Positions 1 to 9,085 of a DNA stretch of 64,000 bases are shown piece by piece. Origin of the DNA: JAKQDH01 sp029558835 (GTDB taxonomy: Bacteria; Planctomycetota; Phycisphaerae; UBA1845); NCBI GenBank assembly GCA_035356615.1, contig DAOQSN010000029.1:8456-72455 (forward strand). The letters run 5' to 3'. Positions within the stretch are counted from its first letter, which is position 1. Every line of letters begins with the position of its first letter. The notes under the pieces are model-generated. The model had not been told where the DNA came from, made no database searches, and was given only the letters and a program-made list of their open reading frames with translations. Position numbers and translations under genes: made by a program.

Positions 1-147
1 TTATCGGGCCGGCGCGGCGGGCTTGTCGGCCCGGCGCGGGCGGTGCACGACTTTGCCGACCGCGAGCGGCGGGCGCGAGGGGCTGCACGTCCACTGCTAT
101 GCCCTAGGCGACGGTCAGCTCGCGTCTGAGAGCCGGATCCGGGCCAA

Positions 148-762
148 CTACTCCGCGCGGGTCAGCGTGAACGAGCACTCCTCCGACATGCTGGCGTCGC
201 CGGACGGCAGCCCCGCCGAGTAGAGATAGAAGACCCCCATCTTTCGCGTCCCCGTCAGCGTCTGCCCGTCCGGGCTCAGCTCGCCCGTGAGTGTCACGAC
301 AGCACCCTCCGTGAACGAAGCCCCGTAGCCCGAGCCCGAGACCGTCATTGTGTACGCCACGTCAAAGCTGGTGGCGGTGAACTCCGCGCGCTTGAGCTGG
401 ACGATGTCGCCGGTGATTTCGCCCAGGTCGGTCATCCCGCTCACCTCGGTCGGGAAACCCTGCTCGTCGAACTCCAGGTAGTCTGAAGACGGGATGCCCT
501 CCAGACCGCCGATTTCCACGGTGAAATCACCGGAGAGCTCGCACGTCTGGGTGCCGGTCCAGTACGTGTTGGCGAGCGCCGTGGCGCCCGTCGCGGGCCA
601 CTCTACCGCTGGCGCGTTGAAGAGCGCGCTCAACTCGGCACCCAACCCGGCCAAGGCAGCCGCCGATCCCAGGCAGCCGCCTGCCAACACCAGCAGCCCG
701 AGCAGCAGCCCGGACGCCACTCGTGTAATCCAGCACTGTATCTGCCGCATCTCTGTACTCAT
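148..762 (-). CDS. Putative lipoprotein, unknown function
   Basis: The 204-residue product starts with a basic n-region and a hydrophobic stretch ending in the lipobox LAGGC, so Cys30 is a likely lipidated residue. The rest is rich in Thr, Gly and acidic residues, with alternating strand-like segments such as VTLTGELSPDGQTLTGTR. This pattern is typical of beta-sheet lipid-binding or lipocalin-like extracytoplasmic domains, but I recognise no family. The start is supported by an AGGAGG Shine-Dalgarno sequence about 6 bases upstream of the ATG. It lies downstream of the RHS gene on the same strand but is separated from it by a strong hairpin, so co-transcription is doubtful. Function unknown. 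Confidence 0.7.
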   Translation of the reverse strand: MSTEMRQIQCWITRVASGLLLGLLVLAGGCLGSAAALAGLGAELSALFNAPAVEWPATGATALANTYWTGTQTCELSGDFTVEIGGLEGIPSSDYLEFDEQGFPTEVSGMTDLGEITGDIVQLKRAEFTATSFDVAYTMTVSGSGYGASFTEGAVVTLTGELSPDGQTLTGTRKMGVFYLYSAGLPSGDASMSEECSFTLTRAE

Positions 763-905
763 GTCTTGCCTCCTGTTGCGTCCTGTCGCGTGTCGTTGTT
801 CGCATTGCGCCCTGATCGTTCACCACGCGGAGGGGGTGATGTAATCTCTGCCAGGGACAGGTGGGCCGGGGGGGGTAGAGATCCGGCACCTGTCTCCCTC
901 ACCCG

Positions 906-932
906 CCCCTCTCCCCCGACAGGGGAGAGGGG
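906..932. terminator. Perfect 11-bp hairpin, candidate terminator (CTCTCCC family)
   Basis: CCCCTCTCCCC (906-916) pairs with GGGGAGAGGGG (922-932) around a 5-base loop. It sits 16 bases past the stop codon of the RHS gene and before the lipoprotein start, where a terminator would be expected, but it has no clear U-tract. Near-identical hairpins recur in other spacers (for example 7989-8011, 39289-39313 and 39632-39652), so it belongs to a dispersed repeat family and may terminate transcription only incidentally. Confidence 0.5.
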
Positions 933-947
933 TCATCATCGTGCCTC

Positions 948-3900
948 TCAAACCCGCCAGTTGCGCCGCCGCAGTCGTACTAAGCCCAGGACTCCCATAC
1001 AGCCCATCACGCCAACTGGGGCGCCCGATCCACAGGCCCCGCACGTGCCTCGCACCTCGGCCTCCGGCAGCGGTTCAACCGCGACAAACTCTACCGTGAC
1101 CGCTCTATCGCTGTTCATGGTGACGCTGGCGGTGTCGCCTTCGGCGCTGTCCACTCCCGACCAAGTCCCGACCTCATAGCCCTGTGCAGGTGTTGCAGTC
1201 ACGGTCACGACCGTTCCTTCCGCGAATATCCCTTCTCCGGGACTGACCGTTCCTTCGCCCTCGGTCACAGACACGGTGAGTGAGTACATGACTGGTTCAA
1301 ACTCTACGATGACGACCCTGTCAGCATTCATGATAACGGTGGCCGTCTGCCCTTGAAAGGAATCCACTCCGTTCCAGGTGGAAAGTTGATAGCCCTCGCC
1401 CGGCGTGCACGTCAGCGTTACGATCGTACCCTCGGGGAAGCTCCCCTCGCTGGGGGACACGGTCCCTTCGCCCGATATCACGGATACGGTGAGCGAATAC
1501 AACGCCCCGAGAAGCTCAACCACCGCGCTGGCATCCGCGTCATCCGGCGCGGCCTCCAGGTGGCCGACGTTGTCGGTCGCCCGGCTGTAGAACCGGTACG
1601 TGTGGCCGTCCTCGCTGGTGAACGTAGCGGAGGTGTCGGTGGTGTTGGCCAGCCAGATCTCGTAGGGGCTCTCGTCGATGGAGACGTAGATTGTGTAGTC
1701 GCGGATGCCGGCGCCGCCCGCATCGTCCTCGCCGGTCCATTCCACCTCGAACACGCTGGTGGTGGTCACGTCGGGCAGCGGGAGCACGTAGCTGGTCGGG
1801 GGACCCGTGTCGATGGTGACCAGGGCTTCCTTCTCGGGGTTCGTGCCTTGCGACGGGTCGAGCGGATCGACCTGGTTGGTAGCAATGGTCAAGCCGAAGT
1901 CGAACTGGATTGTAGCCACATTGCGGATTTCCGTGCCGCTGGGCAGGCCCGATTCATGCTGGACGAGGTAGCTGAAGTGCCCCATGCCACGGCCCGTGCC
2001 GTCCTCTGGCGGCAGGAACCCGATATCGACCGGGGGCGGAAGTTCGGTTTCGGGGTCGATCGTGTAGAGATAGGCAAAGGCCTCGCCCGTGCCGGCGTCG
2101 ATGCCCGCCTCGATGTGGACCTCGAAGTCCACGTCGTTGAAGCTATACGGCACGACGGCCTCGAAGGACTGTCGCTGGTCGTCGGGCACAACGATCAGCG
2201 CATCGCCGAATCCGATCTCGACCAGCTCGAACGTGGCCCAGTCGAGGTCGGCGCTGAGCGGGTCGGACACATCCACCACCTGCGCCGGTGCCGTGGCCGA
2301 CTCCAGGTTTTCGAAGCCAACGCGGTACGCCAGAGTTTTCCCGGCGGCGATATGGTTGCCATCGCCAAACCCAGCTGGACCAGTTTTCTCGTTTGGGTCC
2401 TCGGCGGCTCCTGAATCGCTCACCTCCTCGTCATACTCATCAACAGGCGAGTCGGGTGTGGGTGGGGAAGACCAGTAGCATGGAGGACTGTCATTGTAGA
2501 ATTCCTCTAGAGCAGGACGACCAACAATTGGAATAAGAGCTGCAAAAAGCTCGCCGACATAGGCCTTAACTCCCCAACTAAGCCGCTTCATGATGGCGTC
2601 GGGGCTGTCTGTGAGACGAGACTCCAACATCGTTTCGATAACTCTCCCCAACCGTTTGCCAAGTGTTACGCCGGACTGCGGCGCGCTCACGGCTTTGAAG
2701 GCATCTCCTGCACCGGGCGCTACGAGATTTGCAGCGTCGGGGCCGACTTGTTGAACATAGCCGCTAAGAAGATCCGCTGTTCGTTGTCCATAAGTGCGCG
2801 GTTGTCCGCCGTTAGATTCACACAAACCAACGGGATCAATGTAGTTCAGCGGATCATTATGAGCGTAGGTATATAGGTTTATGCCTCCGCCAATACCGAT
2901 ACGATCAGACTGAACGAAGCGCCCCATACTGAAGTGGTGGAGCCGGTAGGGAGTAAGCGCTATCTTGTTACTGCCGGTAGTCACCCCAAATTCTCCCATC
3001 CACCGACAACCATTCTCTCCTGCCGCATCAAGAGAAATAAGTGCACCAAATGGTTCGTAAACATAGTGTGTAGTTGATGGATCTTCCCCTTCTATGATCT
3101 CGGCTGTATTCCCTAGGCCATCGTATGTATAATACGTACCCACACCACCAGCGCTTAACCGGTTGAGTAGGCCGTGGCCGTGGTCACGGTGGGCCAGCAG
3201 GTTCCCGTCATCGTCGTATTCGCCAACGACGTTACCAAGACCGATGGGGTCTGCGACGTAATGTGTTATAGCGCCGTTCTCTGCTACGGCGACGCGGTTG
3301 CCGAGGGCGTCATAGGTATATTCCCACGCATCGCCCCCCCGAGTGACGCCAACCAGTCGGTTCTCGTCGTTGTAGGTGTAGACCTTCGTGCCGTCGGGGC
3401 CGGATTCCTCGATCAGGTTCCCGTCGGCGTCGTAGGTATAGGTGCGATTACCGACCTGCGTATACTGGTTGAGTGCGTTGGCGCTGTAGTCCTCCTCGAC
3501 ACCGTTGACGCGGGTGTGTACGCGATTGCCGAGCGCGTCGTATTGGTACCTGATATCCTGATCGGGGATGTCGGGAGCGGTCGAGACGAGCACGGCGCTC
3601 GTGAGCTGGTCGATGGCGTCGTATCCGTACGTCCAGGTGCCGTAGTGGGTATCCATAGCCGTGCGGCGACCGCGGGTGTCGTAGGTGTAATCGAAGCTGG
3701 AAATGACCGTGCCGTCTGGAGCTCGATTGACCAGACTGATAAGCTGCCAGGCCGCGTCGTAGGTGTAGTCGGTATACACCCCGTTGCCGACAATCTTGCG
3801 GGCCAGCCGACCGGCGTCGTCGTATTCATAGCGCACGATCTGGGCGCCGTTCTCGTCGGTCATGCGTTCGAGCCGTCCCGCGTCGCTGTAATGGTAGTCA

Positions 3901-6900
3901 AGGCGACGCCCGGTCTGATCGAGGCTGGACGCCCGGCGGCCCGCCGCATTGTACGTGAATCTCAGCCAGCGGCCGGCGGGGTACGCGATCTGCGTGAGAT
4001 AGTCGTTGGTATCGTAAGTGAAGCGGGTCGTGCCGTTGGCGCCCGTCGCCTCGACGAGGTTGCCACGGGTGTCATAGAGGTACGGCATCTGGGAACCGTC
4101 TGCGTAGGTCTTGCCTGTCACGCGTCCTGAGACGTCGTAGCTATATAGGATGTTCTGCCCGCGGCGGTTCGTCGAGGCGACGGGATTGCCCGCCGCGTCA
4201 TAGGCCCAGGCCTCACTGCTGCTGTCGGCGTGGGTGATCCGGGTCAGATTACCGCGGCTGTCCTGGTCGTACCAGGTTCCGTTGCCGTTGGCGTCGAGCA
4301 CGGAGGCGAGCCGATTCAGCGTGTGCGTCCAGGTGAAGCGAGTCACCTGCCCTAACGCATCGGAGATGCGGGTCACGTTGCCGCGGCGATCGTACCCGAA
4401 TGTGGAGGAGAAGCCCGCCGGGTCCGTGACTCCCACCAGTTGTCCCACGTCGTCAAAATCGAAGTACACAGCGTTGCCGAAGGGGTTTTCGGTTTTGACA
4501 ATCCGACCCGCGTAGTCAAGGAAGAAGCTGCCGGCGTTGCCAAGCGCATCGGTGGCGGTCACTTGGCCTTCCGATCCGTAGCTGAATACGAGAGGTTCGC
4601 GGTCTCCGTCGAGGGCCGTAGCCGCCAGGCGGCCGCGCGTGTCGTAGTCGAAGGTTCGGTGCACGCCGTCAGCCAGGCCGATCTCGACCAAGGCGTGTTG
4701 GGCAGCGTCCGATGAGGTGCTGTATTCGTAGGTCGTGATGCGGCCGTCAGGCGCCTGGACAGACGCGAGATGCTCGCTCTCGTAGCTGAAGTGCGTCTGC
4801 CGCCCGTAGTCGTCCGTGATGCTGCTGATCATTCCACCAGTGTAGGCAATATCGAGCTCCTGGCCCGAGGAATGAGTCAGGCCTGTCAAAAGGTCGCCAG
4901 CGTAGTCGCAGGTGATGCGATTCTCGTTGGTGTCCTCGACATAATCCAGTTTGCCGTCGGCGGAATAGGCCCGTACGAGTCCGCTGGCCTCGGTAAGAAC
5001 ATACCCGCCACCGGTAACGTCGCGTAGCTCACCCTGGTCCCCGGGACGAGCGAGGTAAGGCCGGCCTGGACGAGCGTCGGGCTGGAAAATACGCGGCGTG
5101 CCGGTCATGTCGGTGATGACCACAGTGCCGTCGTCCCGTACCACAAGGGTATACTGCCAGTTATGCGTCCAGCCGTGGCCAAGCGGGCCGAGTTCAAAGC
5201 GGCGCGAGATCGGCTGAGCGTACATGCGCCGGAAGACGATGGGCATCCCCGGCGCCTGTACTACCGCATCCGTGCCGTCGGCCAATACCGGCAGCGGACA
5301 CAAAGCGTCGGCTTGGCGAAAGGCGAGGGCCAGCAGCCGCGTGATATCCTCGACACGTTGCCCCTGGGCGTCCAGGTAGAGCGCGTTCCGGTCGAGCATG
5401 GCCACGTAGTCGCCCCAGGTTCCGCCGACCTGGTCGGTGAAATTGGACCATACCACATCCCAGGCGTCCTCCCGCACGTAGGACGGCCGCATTTCGGCCT
5501 TCATGGCGGCCCAATCCACCGGCGTGTCATTGTTCGCATAGAGGACGCCAACAGTCCATGTGATGGGCGCGTATGAGAAATCCCAAGGCTGCTGCCAGCC
5601 AACATAATACACCGGCATCCGTCGCGATTCTCCAGGCTGTAGAATTCCAGGTGTGCTGCCGGAAGCCAGGAATTGCACGGAATTGGCGAAGCCCGCGGGC
5701 ATGACCGAGGTCCACAGTCCCTGGCTGACGCGAGTCTTGTCCAAGGTCAGAATAGCTCCTTGACGCTCGTTCTGGGTTGCGGTGGTCACCAGGAGAGGCG
5801 CCTGCATGACGGCAGTCCCCCTGTTGGCATACTCCACGAAGACGGTCGCTAGCTGGTGATAGCCGAACCTTGCCGGCAGAATCAGGTTGATATCGAGCTC
5901 GGCCTCGCCGCCTGCAATCATCTCGAAGATGTCGGACAGCTCCTCCGACTCGTCCGCGGAACGGGTGACGCGCACGCCATAGACGCCGGGCGGAACCGCG
6001 CCGGCCGCGAACATTGCGGTAACCCGGGTGTATGAGTTCACCTCGACGGTCGAAGCAAGAAAGGTCGAACCGTCAGGCCCGATGAGAGCCACCTGCATGG
6101 GGGAGGTGAAGCCGTTGCCGGTCAGGACTAAATAGAGTGGGCTGACCGTGCCATGCTGTCGCGGCGAAACATCGAGCAACTGAAGCTCGGTACTTGGAGG
6201 TCCGGTGGGGGTTTGGTCGCTCCATATCGTGTATCCCGCGCCCCAGTAGGTGGAGCTTCCGCGGACCATGACGTAGTAGGNNNNNNNNNNNNNNNNNNNN
6301 NNNNNNNNNNNNNNNNNNNNNNNNNNNNNNNNNNNNNNNNNNNNNNNNNNNNNNNNNNNNNNNNNNNNNNNNNNNNNNNNCGTGTGGCGCGAGCTCCCCT
6401 TGTGGTTTTGCAGCGTGAGCACCAGGTGGATGGGGGTGGTGGCCTCGATGCGATAATAGCGTGATTGCGCGTCCGAGACGCCGTCGTCTAAAGGTTCGCC
6501 AGGTACGAGTGTCGGCAACTGCTCTGCGGTCCGTGCCAGGATCGTGTATCCCGCGCCCCAGTAGGTGGAGCTTCCGCGGACCATGACGTAGTAGGTTCCG
6601 GCCTGGAGATTGAACATCTCGATCACCTGCTCAGGCCTGTCCTCCGTACTGCTGGCCAAGTAACTGTCCGGCGTCGGCAGTTCATCACGCTGGATGTACA
6701 TCGTGTGGCGCGAGCTCCCCTTGTGGTTTTGCAGCGTGAGCACCAGGTGGATGGGGCCAGCCACACTGAGGCGGTAGAACGTCGACTGCCCATCGCCGGC
6801 AGAACCGTCTAGTGGAACATCCAGATACAGGTCGGTTACCTGCGCGGAGACTGGCGCGGAGAAGCCCAAGACAAGGATCAGCAATGAGCAGACTCGTGAC

Positions 6901-6905
6901 TTCAT
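948..6905 (-). CDS. Giant RHS/YD-repeat surface protein with PPC, InlB-like and C-terminal anchor domains
   Basis: About 1985 residues. After a signal peptide come two near-identical PPC-like domains (roughly 25-125 and 140-240), an Ig-like region, a DUF6531-like entry region and many YD repeats (such as YTYDALGNRV) to about residue 1340. The core ends in the classical DPLNYIDPVGL motif. A shorter tip (about 1360-1490) in AT-richer DNA follows. Unlike typical RHS toxins the chain continues with an extracellular domain starting DPNEKTGPAGFG, an Ig/FN3-like domain, two divergent InlB-type repeats (YSLTVSV...GTVSP) and a short tail with a Cys-Gly motif, hydrophobic stretch and RLRRR cluster, resembling exosortase/rhombosortase-type CTERM signals. 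The ATG has a GAGGTG ribosome site. Residues 176-209 are unknown because of a 100-N gap, but the frame is preserved. I see no toxin domain and no immunity gene next to it. Confidence 0.88.
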   Translation of the reverse strand: MKSRVCSLLILVLGFSAPVSAQVTDLYLDVPLDGSAGDGQSTFYRLSVAGPIHLVLTLQNHKGSSRHTMYIQRDELPTPDSYLASSTEDRPEQVIEMFNLQAGTYYVMVRGSSTYWGAGYTILARTAEQLPTLVPGEPLDDGVSDAQSRYYRIEATTPIHLVLTLQNHKGSSRHTXXXXXXXXXXXXXXXXXXXXXXXXXXXXXXXXXXYYVMVRGSSTYWGAGYTIWSDQTPTGPPSTELQLLDVSPRQHGTVSPLYLVLTGNGFTSPMQVALIGPDGSTFLASTVEVNSYTRVTAMFAAGAVPPGVYGVRVTRSADESEELSDIFEMIAGGEAELDINLILPARFGYHQLATVFVEYANRGTAVMQAPLLVTTATQNERQGAILTLDKTRVSQGLWTSVMPAGFANSVQFLASGSTPGILQPGESRRMPVYYVGWQQPWDFSYAPITWTVGVLYANNDTPVDWAAMKAEMRPSYVREDAWDVVWSNFTDQVGGTWGDYVAMLDRNALYLDAQGQRVEDITRLLALAFRQADALCPLPVLADGTDAVVQAPGMPIVFRRMYAQPISRRFELGPLGHGWTHNWQYTLVVRDDGTVVITDMTGTPRIFQPDARPGRPYLARPGDQGELRDVTGGGYVLTEASGLVRAYSADGKLDYVEDTNENRITCDYAGDLLTGLTHSSGQELDIAYTGGMISSITDDYGRQTHFSYESEHLASVQAPDGRITTYEYSTSSDAAQHALVEIGLADGVHRTFDYDTRGRLAATALDGDREPLVFSYGSEGQVTATDALGNAGSFFLDYAGRIVKTENPFGNAVYFDFDDVGQLVGVTDPAGFSSTFGYDRRGNVTRISDALGQVTRFTWTHTLNRLASVLDANGNGTWYDQDSRGNLTRITHADSSSEAWAYDAAGNPVASTNRRGQNILYSYDVSGRVTGKTYADGSQMPYLYDTRGNLVEATGANGTTRFTYDTNDYLTQIAYPAGRWLRFTYNAAGRRASSLDQTGRRLDYHYSDAGRLERMTDENGAQIVRYEYDDAGRLARKIVGNGVYTDYTYDAAWQLISLVNRAPDGTVISSFDYTYDTRGRRTAMDTHYGTWTYGYDAIDQLTSAVLVSTAPDIPDQDIRYQYDALGNRVHTRVNGVEEDYSANALNQYTQVGNRTYTYDADGNLIEESGPDGTKVYTYNDENRLVGVTRGGDAWEYTYDALGNRVAVAENGAITHYVADPIGLGNVVGEYDDDGNLLAHRDHGHGLLNRLSAGGVGTYYTYDGLGNTAEIIEGEDPSTTHYVYEPFGALISLDAAGENGCRWMGEFGVTTGSNKIALTPYRLHHFSMGRFVQSDRIGIGGGINLYTYAHNDPLNYIDPVGLCESNGGQPRTYGQRTADLLSGYVQQVGPDAANLVAPGAGDAFKAVSAPQSGVTLGKRLGRVIETMLESRLTDSPDAIMKRLSWGVKAYVGELFAALIPIVGRPALEEFYNDSPPCYWSSPPTPDSPVDEYDEEVSDSGAAEDPNEKTGPAGFGDGNHIAAGKTLAYRVGFENLESATAPAQVVDVSDPLSADLDWATFELVEIGFGDALIVVPDDQRQSFEAVVPYSFNDVDFEVHIEAGIDAGTGEAFAYLYTIDPETELPPPVDIGFLPPEDGTGRGMGHFSYLVQHESGLPSGTEIRNVATIQFDFGLTIATNQVDPLDPSQGTNPEKEALVTIDTGPPTSYVLPLPDVTTTSVFEVEWTGEDDAGGAGIRDYTIYVSIDESPYEIWLANTTDTSATFTSEDGHTYRFYSRATDNVGHLEAAPDDADASAVVELLGALYSLTVSVISGEGTVSPSEGSFPEGTIVTLTCTPGEGYQLSTWNGVDSFQGQTATVIMNADRVVIVEFEPVMYSLTVSVTEGEGTVSPGEGIFAEGTVVTVTATPAQGYEVGTWSGVDSAEGDTASVTMNSDRAVTVEFVAVEPLPEAEVRGTCGACGSGAPVGVMGCMGVLGLVRLRRRNWRV
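6281..6380. other. Assembly gap (100 N) inside the second PPC-like repeat
   Basis: Exactly 100 N, a scaffolding convention. Both flanks are identical to the other copy of an approximately 320-bp duplication (6381 onward matches 6702 onward; sequence ending at 6280 matches that ending at 6595). By comparison with the intact copy, about 106 bases are missing. The gap therefore reflects collapse of a tandem repeat, not a biological break. Confidence 0.95.
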
Positions 6906-7083
6906 AGTACACCTCGCGAATCAATCAAGTGCGGTTCCGAAATCGGAAGCGACAACAGCGTAGCGCTGGGTAGGGCGTGGTACACCTGCCCGTCCTGTGA
7001 ACATCCACAGCACGCCTCTGGCAGGGGAGCGCCTGAATCAACATTCCCGGGTTGCGATCACGGTGGCTGGATCCAGCCTCAAC

Positions 7084-7524
7084 TCACCGTGGTTGGCGTG
7101 AGCAGAATGGCTCCTTAGTCGTGCCTGGACCAGGCGACGGATCGTCTGCTAGCGTCCGGGATGTCCGGCTGCCGCTTTCTGGGTGTCTTCGGGCAGCACC
7201 GAGGACGCTGTTTTCGTCAAACGCGACCGCCCGGGACGCTGACGCACGGTTGCGCCCCCCCACCACAACGTTGGCAGTGGGCATCTGCCTCTCGGGTCGC
7301 ATCGTGCTTTCCCAGTAAGCGAATGTCCATGCGGCCTCGCCATCGCCGACTTGGACACTGTCCGGCTCGCCTAGTATCCATCGAGCTTCGTGCTTTCTGG
7401 TCCTCCCCGCACTGACTTGCCAGACCAGCGGATCATCAACGGAGCGCTTTGAGCCGCCGGCAATCAGAGCGGACACGGGCAGAATTGCCTCGCACGGCCC
7501 GAATTGCTCCAGCCGGAGCGCCAT
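7084..7524 (-). CDS. Small protein of unknown function, possible SmpA/OmlA-like fold
   Basis: A 146-codon frame whose ATG is preceded by AGAGGAGG at 9 bases, which supports real translation. The middle reads RWILGEPDSVQVGDGEAAW and later VAFDENSVLGAARRH. This resembles the pattern of SmpA/BamE-like small lipoproteins (a short 'LGxPD' strand-turn followed by a Trp strand and an 'FDxxGxV' strand). There is no signal peptide or lipobox, and the C-terminal third is low-complexity, so it may be a decayed or truncated gene. The upstream neighbour on the same strand is ilvE, more than 580 bases away. Confidence is limited. Confidence 0.42.
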   Translation of the reverse strand: MALRLEQFGPCEAILPVSALIAGGSKRSVDDPLVWQVSAGRTRKHEARWILGEPDSVQVGDGEAAWTFAYWESTMRPERQMPTANVVVGGRNRASASRAVAFDENSVLGAARRHPESGSRTSRTLADDPSPGPGTTKEPFCSRQPR

Positions 7525-8108
7525 GAGGTGTGGCCTCCTCTGAACTGCGAAGCGGCCGTGCCGCCGGCGTCTATGCCTTTAGCCGACATGCGCTCGGCGC
7601 CGCGATGAAGGCGATTCTACCCGCATCCAAGCGATGCTGCAAGTGAAAACGGATTTCTCTGCCCGTGCCCGAAGAAGCTGTCGTGCCCATACTGCCTGGC
7701 CAACCCGCGCTTCCGGTCGTTGCCTTCGCTTCAGGTGCACCGCACAACTACCGCAACGCACCAGGCATTGGGCGACCGGCGGATGCACTTGAGGCGCCTG
7801 GACTTGCCAGGCGGGTGCACGTCGGCGTTTCCCCGCCCTGTTCCAAGAGCTTGCAACACCACCCCCCGCTCCTGATAGCGCAGCGTCCTGGGCAGGTCGA
7901 ATCGCCCTGGCATTCCCCCGAAGCTTGCGCGGGCGGGATCGGCTTGACGGGGGAGGGTCGAATCGCCGTGGCATTGCCCCTCACCCTGCCCTCTCCCCGG
8001 TGGGGAGAGGGGTCCAGTTGGAGGTTGCCAGAGTGTCGGGAAGTACACCAAGTCCCACGCCGCCCGCGGGGGCCGACGCTACGCTCGTCCGAAGTGTCGC
8101 GAATCCGC
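7525..8108. repeat. Intergenic region with direct repeats and a CTCTCCC-family hairpin
   Basis: I see no gene in this 584-base spacer. GGTCGAATCGCC is repeated at about 7897 and 7957, each copy followed by a similar TGGCATT sequence. A 10-bp perfect hairpin CCCTCTCCCC / GGGGAGAGGG with a 3-base loop lies at 7989-8011, about 100 bases past the ilvE stop. It belongs to the same dispersed family as 906-932. Confidence 0.6.
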
Positions 8109-9029
8109 CTATCCGCGCGTGCGGCAGACGATGAAGTCCTCGATCAACTGCTTGGTGATCGGCCCGGCTTTGCCATCGCCGATGATGCGCCCCTCGATCT
8201 TGGTGATGGGGATGACCTCGGCGGCCGTGCCGGTGGCGAAGCACTCATCCGCGATGTAGAGATCGTGCCGCAGCAGCAGCGTCTCATGCACGGGAACGCC
8301 CCGCTTGCGGGCCAGCTCCATCACCACCCCGCGGGTGATACCCTCGAGAATGCCCTCGCTGGCCGGCGGCGTGTGCAGTTCACCACGGCGCACCGTAAAG
8401 ATGTTGTCACCGGTGCACTCGGAGACGCGCCCGGAGACGTTGAGCATGATGGCCTCGTCGCAGCCGGCATCCTGCGCCTCCGCCTTGGCCAGGATGTTGT
8501 TGAGGTAGTTGAGCGACTTGACCCGCGGGCTGCACGAGTTCGGATGGTTGCGCACGTAGCTGGAGACGATGCAGTGCAAACCGCGCTCGTACGTCTCCTT
8601 CGGATACAGCGAAATCGCATCGGCGATGACGAACAGCGTGGGGTTCGCCGTGCGCTTGGTGGAAATCCCCAGGGCGCCGACGCCGCGCGTGACCACCAGG
8701 CGGATGTAGCCGTCGCCGGTGATGCCGTTGGCGGCCATCGCCGCATACATGGCCTCGCTGACCTCCTTGGCCGTCATGGGGACGACCAGGCGGATCGCCT
8801 TCGCGGAATCGAAGAGGCGCCGAATGTGCTCGGCTTCCTTGAAGATGCGCCCGCCGTAGATGCGGATGCCCTCGAACACGCCGTCGCCGTAGAGCAAGCC
8901 GTGGTCGAAGACGTTGATGTTCGCCTCCAGGACGGGCACCAGCCTGCCGGCCATCCAGATCTTCAGGTCCGGCTTGGGAGCGAAGGGATTGTTCTGCATG
9001 ATCTTCTCTTGAATCGCTGCAACCGCCAT
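8109..9029 (-). CDS. ilvE: Branched-chain amino acid aminotransferase
   Basis: 306 residues, the usual length for a class IV (D-alanine aminotransferase fold) PLP enzyme. It reversibly transaminates branched-chain amino acids with 2-oxoglutarate in the cytoplasm. Visible family features are the N-terminal VFDHGLLYGDGVFEGIR segment, the catalytic lysine in RVKSLNYLNN, the EAIMLNVSGRVSECTGDNIF stretch and the TGTAAEVIPI phosphate-binding segment. The start is supported by AAAGGTGAG just upstream of the ATG. It is followed on the opposite strand side by no partner gene; lolD and a permease lie upstream on the same strand with a 56-base gap. D-amino acid aminotransferase is an alternative, but the motifs fit IlvE better. 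Confidence 0.92.
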   Translation of the reverse strand: MAVAAIQEKIMQNNPFAPKPDLKIWMAGRLVPVLEANINVFDHGLLYGDGVFEGIRIYGGRIFKEAEHIRRLFDSAKAIRLVVPMTAKEVSEAMYAAMAANGITGDGYIRLVVTRGVGALGISTKRTANPTLFVIADAISLYPKETYERGLHCIVSSYVRNHPNSCSPRVKSLNYLNNILAKAEAQDAGCDEAIMLNVSGRVSECTGDNIFTVRRGELHTPPASEGILEGITRGVVMELARKRGVPVHETLLLRHDLYIADECFATGTAAEVIPITKIEGRIIGDGKAGPITKQLIEDFIVCRTRG

Positions 9030-9085
9030 GGCCTCACCTTTCTATGCGGCACCGTCACCCCGGGAGCGTGCCGGCAGCAAACCCC

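Noticed and set aside
948..3140. RHS toxin with immunity gene
   Set aside because: The tip does not match a known toxin and is followed by anchor domains in the same chain; no small immunity gene follows.
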